From RPQK01 sp041946865 (GTDB lineage: Bacteria > Acidobacteriota > UBA6911 > RPQK01), in assembly GCA_041946865.1 (NCBI GenBank), contig JBHGBF010000200.1, forward strand, positions 1-10,558: a stretch of DNA of 10,558 nt, written 5' to 3'. Below are positions 5,988-10,558 of this stretch, in pieces. The notes below the pieces were generated by a model. The model had not been told where the DNA came from. It was given only the letters and a program-made list of their open reading frames with translations, and searched no databases. The translations under genes and the position numbers were made by a program. Numbering within the stretch: the first letter of the stretch is position 1; each line of letters opens with the position of its first letter.

Positions 5988-7247
5988 ATGCAAACAATGA
6001 CTGAAAAGCCACTTCCGTTTGACAAGGCTCTGATCGAGGAAATCCTCCGTGACTATCCAACGCCGTTCTACCTTTACGACGAGCGAGGAATTCGTGCAAA
6101 CGCGCGGCGATTGAACGCGGCGTTCGGCTGGTGCAACGGATTCAAGGAGTACTTCGCCGTCAAAGCGACACCCAACCCGTACATTCTGAAGATCGCAAAG
6201 GAAGAAGGCTTGGGAGCCGACTGCTCCAGCCTGGCGGAACTGGTGCTGGCGGAGCGGGTCGGGATCGTGGGCGAGGAGATCATGTTCACCTCGAACGACA
6301 CGCCTGCCGTGGAGTACCGGCGAGGGAAAGCACTGGGAGCGATCATCAACCTTGACGACCTTACGCATTTGCCGTACCTGGAGGCGGAAGCGGGATTGCC
6401 GGACCTGCTCTGTTTTCGGTATAACCCCGGCCCACAGCGCACGGGGAATGCCATCATCGGCAAACCGGCAGAGGCGAAGTTCGGGATGACACGCGCCCAG
6501 CTGTTCGAGGCCTACGCTTCGGCTAAAGGCAAGGGGGTCAGGCGGTTCGGGCTGCACACGATGCTGGCCTCTAACGAGCTGAACATCGATTTCTTCATCG
6601 AGACAGCCGGCATGCTGTTCGATCTGGCTGTCGATCTGGCTTCAAAGCTCGACGTAAAGGTGGAGTTTGTAAACTTGGGTGGAGGCCTCGGCATCCCCTA
6701 CCTGCCGGCGGAAAAGGCCATCGACCTCGAAGCGCTCGGCCAGGCCGTCAGGGCTTACTATGACGAACGGATCCGGCCGGCGGGGTTGCATCCGCTGAAG
6801 GTGTTTATGGAGAACGGCCGCTATATTACGGGACCGTATGGGTTCCTGGTGACCCGGGCCATTCACGAGAAGCATATCTACAAGGACTACGTGGGCGTCG
6901 ATGCCTGCATGGCCAACTTGATGCGGCCGGGAATGTACGGGGCTTATCACCACATTACGGTGCTGGGAAAGGAAGACGCGCCCCGCAACAGGAAGGTCGA
7001 CGTCGTCGGGTCGCTGTGTGAAAACAACGACAAGTTTGCCGTAGACCGGCTCTTACCGGAGGTGGAGAGGGGGGACATCCTGGTGATTCACGACGCCGGC
7101 GCCCACGGCCATTCCATGGGGTTTCAGTACAACGGCAAGCTGCGGTCAGCCGAGCTGCTGTTGCGTGAGGACGGCCGTGTCGCGCAGATTCGCCGGGCCG
7201 AGTCCCTCGACGACTATTTTGCCACGCTCGACTTTTCCAGGCTGTAA
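5988..7247 (+). CDS. lysA: Diaminopimelate decarboxylase
   Basis: A 419-residue fold-type III (alanine-racemase-like) PLP decarboxylase that converts meso-DAP to L-lysine and CO2, the last step of lysine synthesis. The PLP lysine is K59 in YFAVKATPNP (55-64; family YAVKAN). VNLGGGLGIPY (228-238) is the phosphate-binding glycine loop, ENGRYITGPYG (275-285) corresponds to the family EPGR segment, GSLCENNDKFA (341-351) contains the active-site Cys-Glu, and HDAGAHGHSMGFQYNG (368-383) has the conserved Tyr. The usual HIGSQ motif is replaced by HTMLASNE at 190-197. This variant fits a LysA subgroup I recall from several non-model phyla. Start at ATG 5988; an in-frame ATG follows at 5997, and neither has a strong Shine-Dalgarno sequence. 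It is alone on the plus strand, divergent from murE and convergent with dapA. A related decarboxylase of similar fold (ornithine/arginine or carboxynorspermidine type) is less likely given the neighbours. Confidence 0.94.
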   Translation: MQTMTEKPLPFDKALIEEILRDYPTPFYLYDERGIRANARRLNAAFGWCNGFKEYFAVKATPNPYILKIAKEEGLGADCSSLAELVLAERVGIVGEEIMFTSNDTPAVEYRRGKALGAIINLDDLTHLPYLEAEAGLPDLLCFRYNPGPQRTGNAIIGKPAEAKFGMTRAQLFEAYASAKGKGVRRFGLHTMLASNELNIDFFIETAGMLFDLAVDLASKLDVKVEFVNLGGGLGIPYLPAEKAIDLEALGQAVRAYYDERIRPAGLHPLKVFMENGRYITGPYGFLVTRAIHEKHIYKDYVGVDACMANLMRPGMYGAYHHITVLGKEDAPRNRKVDVVGSLCENNDKFAVDRLLPEVERGDILVIHDAGAHGHSMGFQYNGKLRSAELLLREDGRVAQIRRAESLDDYFATLDFSRL

Positions 7248-7257
7248 GGCGCATTCG

Positions 7258-7293
7258 CTCGGCTGGAGTCGCGGCGCCTCCGCACCCAGCGAG
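7258..7293. repeat. GC-rich hairpin just after lysA
   Basis: CTCG(G)CTGG (7258-7266) pairs with CCAGCGAG (7286-7293), eight pairs with one bulged G; the loop can form an inner GGAG/CTCC pairing. It starts 10 bases after the lysA TAA in the 189-base convergent gap to dapA. No T-run follows, so it is at best a non-canonical terminator. The rest of the gap (to 7436) holds a small GCGCT/AGCGC repeat at 7386-7398 and a GCCCC/GGGGC pairing around 7355-7378, but no gene that I can support. Confidence 0.35.
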
Positions 7294-7385
7294 AGTGTTG
7301 AAAAAGCTCACTTGTTTGTCGACAGGCCTATGAATCAGACCGTAACCCGGCGAAGCCCCAGGAACCGGAGTCGGGGCGGATTCCA

Positions 7386-7398
7386 GCGCTGTAAGCGC
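7386..7398. repeat. Small inverted repeat in the lysA-dapA convergent gap
   Basis: GCGCT and AGCGC are separated by three bases (GTA). It lies about 40 bases after the dapA stop on the minus strand and has no adjacent T-run, so termination there is only a possibility. Confidence 0.25.
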
Positions 7399-7436
7399 GA
7401 TTCAAGGAGAGGTCCCGTCGGCCTTGAGTCGCGCCT

Positions 7437-8330
7437 TCAGACGCGGCTGGCGACGAGCTCCAGTTTTTCGAGCTCCTGGTCCATCTTGCGCTTGTTGGCC
7501 TCAGCCATCGGACAAAGCGGCAGCCGGTAAACCTCTTCAATGTAGCCAAGCCGTGAGACCGCGTATTTGACCGGAATCGGGTTGGACTCGATGAAGTTCA
7601 GGTTCATCAGATTCAGGTAGCGATACTGGAGGTGCCGCGCCTCTTTCAGGTTCCCCCGCCTCAGCGCTCCGACGAGGTCCGACATCTGGCGGGGAATGAT
7701 GTTGCTGGCGACGGAGATCAACCCTTCGCCACCCAGGCAGACAATCGCAAAAGCCATAGCGTCATCGCCCGACAGGACGCGGAAACCGGCCGGACGGACC
7801 TGGAAAAGCTCCATGATCTGCGCCAGACTTCCGCTCGCTTCCTTGACGGCAACGATATTGGGAACCTGGCCAAGCCGGGCAATTGTGGCCGGGAGCAGGT
7901 TGCACCCGGTACGTCCCGGGACGTTATACAAGACGATGGGGATTCGAATTGCCTCGGCAATGGCCGTGAAGTGAAGGACCAGGCCTTCCTGCGACGGCTT
8001 GTTGTAATAGGGCGTTACCGACAGCACGGCATCTGCGCCTTCCGCCTCGGCTGCCCGCGCCAGGCGCCTGGCGTGCTCGGTATTATTAGTCCCCGCGCCC
8101 GCCACCACCGGTACTTTACCGCCGGCTTCCCGAACACACGTCCGAATAACCTGCCGATACTCGTCCTCGTCGAGCGTCACGCTTTCGCCGGTCGTGCCGC
8201 AAGGGACAAGGAAATTGATGCCCGATTCAATCTGCCATCGAACCAGGCGTTTCAGCGCGTCGAAGTCGACCTCGTTCGCGGTCGTAAAGGGTGTGACGAG
8301 TGCCGTGCCGCAACCTTCGATTTCAACCAT
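7437..8330 (-). CDS. dapA: 4-hydroxy-tetrahydrodipicolinate synthase
   Basis: A 297-residue class I aldolase-type TIM barrel that condenses pyruvate with aspartate semialdehyde, the first committed step to DAP. Seen: CGTTGES at residues 44-50 (catalytic Thr pair T46/T47), TPYYNKP at 106-112 (Y109), LYNVPGRTG at 134-142 (Y135, R140), the Schiff-base lysine K163 in VAVKEASG, and SGDD at 187-190. These align without gaps with E. coli T44/T45, Y107, Y133, R138 and K161. Start is the ATG at 8330: the preceding minus-strand GGAG at 8337-8340 is well spaced, and the MVEIEGCGTALVTPF start matches the family, whereas the open frame extending to 8426 would run into dapB. The start overlaps the dapB stop by eight bases. 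At the positions of the E. coli lysine effector site, His53, His56 and Glu84 correspond to E55, Y58 and H86, so feedback inhibition cannot be assumed. Confidence 0.97.
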   Translation of the reverse strand: MVEIEGCGTALVTPFTTANEVDFDALKRLVRWQIESGINFLVPCGTTGESVTLDEDEYRQVIRTCVREAGGKVPVVAGAGTNNTEHARRLARAAEAEGADAVLSVTPYYNKPSQEGLVLHFTAIAEAIRIPIVLYNVPGRTGCNLLPATIARLGQVPNIVAVKEASGSLAQIMELFQVRPAGFRVLSGDDAMAFAIVCLGGEGLISVASNIIPRQMSDLVGALRRGNLKEARHLQYRYLNLMNLNFIESNPIPVKYAVSRLGYIEEVYRLPLCPMAEANKRKMDQELEKLELVASRV

Positions 8331-9021
8331 GATTTTCTCCGAAGATAACCTGTTCGAAAGTAAAGAAGCCCCTTTTGCCCTGAATCCATTCCGCCGCAAG
8401 CAAGGCGCCTCGAGCAAACCCCTCACGGCTGCGGGCCGTATGTTCTAATGTTAAGGTATCGACAGGCGAATCGAAACCCACTGTATGCGTGCCTGGAAAG
8501 AACCCGGCCCTGACGCTCGACACCGGCACCGGCCTGGCATACGACTCCTCCAGAATCTTCTTGATAGTGAGCGCCGTGCCTGACGGAGCATCCAGCTTTT
8601 GCACGTGGTGGGTCTCGATCACAAACGGGTGAAAATCCTTGAACCTGGCCAGCACTTTCGAGGCCTGGCCTACGAGGTAGAACAGGGTCTGCACTCCCAG
8701 GCTGAAGTTGCTCGAGTAGAGACAGGCGCCGTTTCGACTCTCCACGTCCTGGCGAATCCGGTCGAGTTGATCGTACCAGCCTGTCGCTCCGACGACGATG
8801 GGCAATTCCGCGTCCAGAGCGTTCTTGATGTTTACAGGCACGGCCGGTGCGAGGGAGAAGTCGATCAGCACGTCGGTATTGGCAACCCAGTTGCCCGAGA
8901 AGCCGGAACCCATCGGATTGTCGTCAATGTCAATGATCTTCGAGATGGCATGCCCCTGTTCTCGAGCCAGCCGGTCGATCGTCTTCCCCATTTTTCCGTA
9001 GCCAATGAGTGCAATACGCAT
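8323..9021 (-). CDS. dapB: 4-hydroxy-tetrahydrodipicolinate reductase
   Basis: A 232-residue NAD(P)H-dependent reductase that makes tetrahydrodipicolinate from the DapA product. The Rossmann loop GYGKMG is at residues 7-12, VLIDFS at 51-56, VGATGW at 77-82, SSNFSLGV at 103-110, and the catalytic ETHHVQKLDAPSGTA block at 136-150 contains H138/H139 and K142. HTARSREGFARGAL (194-207) is the usual C-terminal segment. It is about 40 residues shorter than E. coli DapB, matching the short DapB form of several non-proteobacterial lineages. I placed the start at ATG 9021 because GGAG (minus strand, 9028-9031) precedes it by six bases; an alternative TTG at 9033 would put that site inside the gene. It follows lysC after 30 bases and overlaps dapA by eight, so the three genes are very likely one operon. 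Confidence 0.96.
   Translation of the reverse strand: MRIALIGYGKMGKTIDRLAREQGHAISKIIDIDDNPMGSGFSGNWVANTDVLIDFSLAPAVPVNIKNALDAELPIVVGATGWYDQLDRIRQDVESRNGACLYSSNFSLGVQTLFYLVGQASKVLARFKDFHPFVIETHHVQKLDAPSGTALTIKKILEESYARPVPVSSVRAGFFPGTHTVGFDSPVDTLTLEHTARSREGFARGALLAAEWIQGKRGFFTFEQVIFGENHG
8337..8340 (-). promoter_or_regulatory. Ribosome binding site that sets the dapA start
   Basis: GGAG on the minus strand lies six bases before the ATG at 8330, inside the end of dapB. It rejects the longer dapA reading that would begin near 8426. Confidence 0.65.
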
Positions 9022-9027
9022 GGCGAG

Positions 9028-9031
9028 CTCC
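9028..9031 (-). promoter_or_regulatory. Ribosome binding site that sets the dapB start
   Basis: GGAG on the minus strand is six bases before ATG 9021 and sits in the 30-base gap after lysC. It decides against the in-frame TTG at 9033. Confidence 0.65.
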
Positions 9032-9051
9032 AAAAAGTGTCCTGCGCCTGG

Positions 9052-10431
9052 TCAGCAAAGCTCAAAGATATCCGCGTCGGGGGACTGAAAGAATTCCTGG
9101 TGAAGGGCTCGAACGGCCTCTTCCATTCGATTTCCGCCCACCAGAAAAGTCACGTTAATGCGGGAAGCGCCCTGTGAGATCATCCGCACGTTAATGCTGT
9201 TTACCGCGCTGAAGATCCGCCCCGCGATTCCGGGGGTATTCCGGACATTGTCCCCTACGACGCAAATAATAGCCGCATCTTCCTCTACCTCGACATCGGC
9301 GAATTGGCGCAAATCGGTCAGGATTGCGTCCAGTCGGGCGGTCGAGTCGATGGTCAGGGAAACATTGACCTCCGACGTCGAGACCACGTCGACTACCGTA
9401 TGGTGTTTCTCAAAGGCCTCAAAGATCCGGCGGAGGAACCCGTGGGCCAGCAGCATTCGCGTGGAGTAGATGTTGATGATGGTAATGCCCTTTTTGCACG
9501 CGATCGACTTGATGGGAGTCCTACAGGGCACGCTCTGCGAGGAAATGAACGTTCCGGGTTGATCGATTGTCGCCGAGTTACAGACTTGAACCGGGATGCT
9601 GCGGGTGACAGCGGGCAAAAGGGTACTCGGGTGCAGCACCTTGGCGCCGAAATAGGCCAATTCTGACGCCTCCCGGAAAGAAATCAGCTTGATTTTGTAG
9701 ACATTGGGGACGATACGCGGATCGGCCGTCAGGATGCCGGGAACATCGGTCCAGATCTGAATCTCCTCGGCCCCGATCGCGGCCCCTACCAGTGACGCGC
9801 TGTAGTCCGATCCGCCCCTGCCGATGGTGGTTGTGATACCGTCTTGAGTTGCCCCGATGAACCCCTGCAGCACCGGGATCCGGCCCTCCTGAAGCAGCGG
9901 CAGGAGTCGCTCGCGCAACAACGGGAAGGAGACATCCTGAAGCACCACCGCCTGGGTAAAACCGTTGTCCGTCTTGATCAGTTCACGGGAGTCAACCAGG
10001 ATTGACGGGTACCCCTTCTCCAGGAGTGCTTCAGCAAATATGAAGGTGCTCAGTCTTTCGCCGAAAGAGGCCAAGGCGTCCTTCGTGCGCAGCGAACATT
10101 CCCCCAGGAGGTAAAGGCCTTGAATGATGTTCTGGATCTCTCCAAAAGACGCAGCAATGAAGTCCTCGGTCTTGGCGAGCCGCGGACCCTCGAGCAGTCC
10201 CCGGGCAACGCTCAAATGGTGCTCGCGCAGCCTTCCTGCAATCGCTTCGGCTTCTTCGCGTTGCCCCCGGTAGGCGGAATCCCCAATCTTCAACAGCCCG
10301 TTGGTCGCCCCCGCCATGGCGGAGAGAACCACGATCGGCTGCCGATTTCTGAACTTCGCTACCGCTTCAATTACCCTCGACATGGCGGTCTGGTCCTGTA
10401 CGGAGGTGCCGCCGAATTTCATGACAATCAT
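9052..10431 (-). CDS. lysC: Aspartate kinase, monofunctional, LysC type
   Basis: A 459-residue aspartate kinase that phosphorylates aspartate with ATP, the entry to the lysine/DAP, threonine and methionine pathways. Seen: KFGGTSV at 5-11, FGERLST at 123-129, TTIGRGGSDYSAS at 201-213, WTDVPGILTADPRIV at 227-241, SFREASELAYFGAKVLHP at 251-268, and two ACT domains at about 314-380 and 386-450. No homoserine dehydrogenase domain is fused. It aligns with E. coli LysC; at an offset of eight residues, M326, D348, T352, S353 and E354 match E. coli M318, D340, T344, S345 and E346 in the lysine-binding ACT region, so inhibition by lysine is likely. ATG 10431 is preceded by AAGG nine bases upstream; a second ATG at 10422 is possible. 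It is first in the lysC-dapB-dapA block. The next enzyme of the pathway, Asd, is not encoded here. Confidence 0.97.
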   Translation of the reverse strand: MIVMKFGGTSVQDQTAMSRVIEAVAKFRNRQPIVVLSAMAGATNGLLKIGDSAYRGQREEAEAIAGRLREHHLSVARGLLEGPRLAKTEDFIAASFGEIQNIIQGLYLLGECSLRTKDALASFGERLSTFIFAEALLEKGYPSILVDSRELIKTDNGFTQAVVLQDVSFPLLRERLLPLLQEGRIPVLQGFIGATQDGITTTIGRGGSDYSASLVGAAIGAEEIQIWTDVPGILTADPRIVPNVYKIKLISFREASELAYFGAKVLHPSTLLPAVTRSIPVQVCNSATIDQPGTFISSQSVPCRTPIKSIACKKGITIINIYSTRMLLAHGFLRRIFEAFEKHHTVVDVVSTSEVNVSLTIDSTARLDAILTDLRQFADVEVEEDAAIICVVGDNVRNTPGIAGRIFSAVNSINVRMISQGASRINVTFLVGGNRMEEAVRALHQEFFQSPDADIFELC

Positions 10432-10452
10432 CGTTGACTACCTTGGGTGTAA

Positions 10453-10467
10453 GACTATTGACTAGTC
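10453..10467. repeat. Overlapping palindromes at the lysC promoter
   Basis: GACTA (10453-10457) and TAGTC (10463-10467) form an inverted repeat around TTGAC, and GACTAGTC (10460-10467) is itself a perfect 8-bp palindrome. TTGACTA occurs here (10458-10464) and again at 10434-10440. The elements cover the candidate lysC -10 and would suit an operator, but all arms are short. Confidence 0.3.
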
Positions 10468-10483
10468 GCGCACTCAGTGTCAA
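10454..10483 (-). promoter_or_regulatory. Candidate promoter for the lysC-dapB-dapA block
   Basis: On the minus strand a perfect TTGACA (10478-10483) is followed after 18 bases by AATAGT (10454-10459, four of six matches to TATAAT). The predicted start near 10447 would leave a leader of only about 15 bases before the lysC ATG, enough for the AAGG ribosome site but too short for a lysine riboswitch. Confidence 0.45.
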
Positions 10484-10496
10484 GGCGAGTTGCTGG

Positions 10497-10520
10497 ACTG
10501 AGGTAACCCCTCAGTTTTTT
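10497..10520 (+). terminator. Rightward intrinsic terminator
   Basis: ACTGAGG (10497-10503) and CCTCAGT (10509-10515) form a perfect 7-bp stem with a 5-base loop, followed on the plus strand by a six-T run (10515-10520). In the opposite orientation there is no T-run. No plus-strand gene precedes it nearby: the gene to its left, lysC, is on the minus strand. It may therefore end an antisense or readthrough transcript, or act as an attenuator for a gene to the right of the window. Confidence 0.6.
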
Positions 10521-10558
10521 GTTCGGAGTGTGGCAGCAACGAGGAGAGAGGCCGGTGC

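Noticed and set aside
7248..7436. A small gene in the convergent lysA-dapA gap
   Set aside because: The open frames crossing it are low-complexity Arg/Ser-rich translations with no ribosome site and no family resemblance.
10432..10558. A lysine riboswitch upstream of lysC
   Set aside because: The likely lysC promoter leaves a leader of only about 15 bases, and no multi-helix lysine-aptamer pattern is visible on the minus strand. The terminator present points the wrong way for lysC.
1..10558. CRISPR array, insertion sequence, integrase or phage gene
   Set aside because: No regularly spaced repeats, terminal inverted repeats or transposase/integrase motifs were seen; the content is core metabolism.

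Overview
The window holds an almost complete diaminopimelate (DAP)/lysine pathway and little else: eight confident enzyme genes plus one DUF72 gene of unknown function, with short gaps. Base composition is moderately GC-rich and the genes are tightly packed, so the source is a bacterium. It makes meso-DAP peptidoglycan, because MurE carries the DNPR motif specific for meso-DAP. It uses the aminotransferase (DapL) route from tetrahydrodipicolinate to LL-DAP, not the succinylase or acetylase routes. DapL, a short DapB and a divergent LysA together suggest an environmental lineage such as Acidobacteriota, a DapL-using deltaproteobacterial group or a related candidate phylum. This is inference from memory; no rRNA gene is present to settle it.

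Layout from left to right. Positions 1-197 hold no recognisable gene, only two strong inverted repeats. A minus-strand block at 198-5824 reads, in transcription order, murE, dapF, dapL, an S-adenosylmethionine hydrolase (DUF62 family) and a DUF72 protein. dapF/dapL and the hydrolase/DUF72 pair each overlap by ATGA. The interval 5825-5987 is a divergent promoter region between murE and lysA. lysA (5988-7247) is the only plus-strand gene and runs convergently into dapA across a 189-base gap. A second minus-strand block at 7437-10431 reads lysC, dapB, dapA, again with close or overlapping junctions. Positions 10432-10558 carry a lysC promoter candidate, small palindromes and a rightward intrinsic terminator that may be part of an attenuator for a gene beyond the right edge.

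The genes form one chemical line. LysC phosphorylates aspartate; the next enzyme, aspartate-semialdehyde dehydrogenase (Asd), is absent from the window. DapA and DapB then make tetrahydrodipicolinate, DapL makes LL-DAP and DapF should make meso-DAP. MurE consumes meso-DAP for peptidoglycan and LysA decarboxylates it to lysine. The two consumers start from the same divergent promoter region.

The most notable observation is in DapF: both positions that carry the catalytic cysteines in the family (SGNG instead of CGNG, SSGSS instead of ACGTG) are serine, and the N-terminal half is enlarged and divergent, while the other substrate-contact motifs remain. Regulation also looks asymmetric: LysC keeps the lysine-binding residues known from E. 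coli LysC, while DapA lacks several of the E. coli lysine-site residues.
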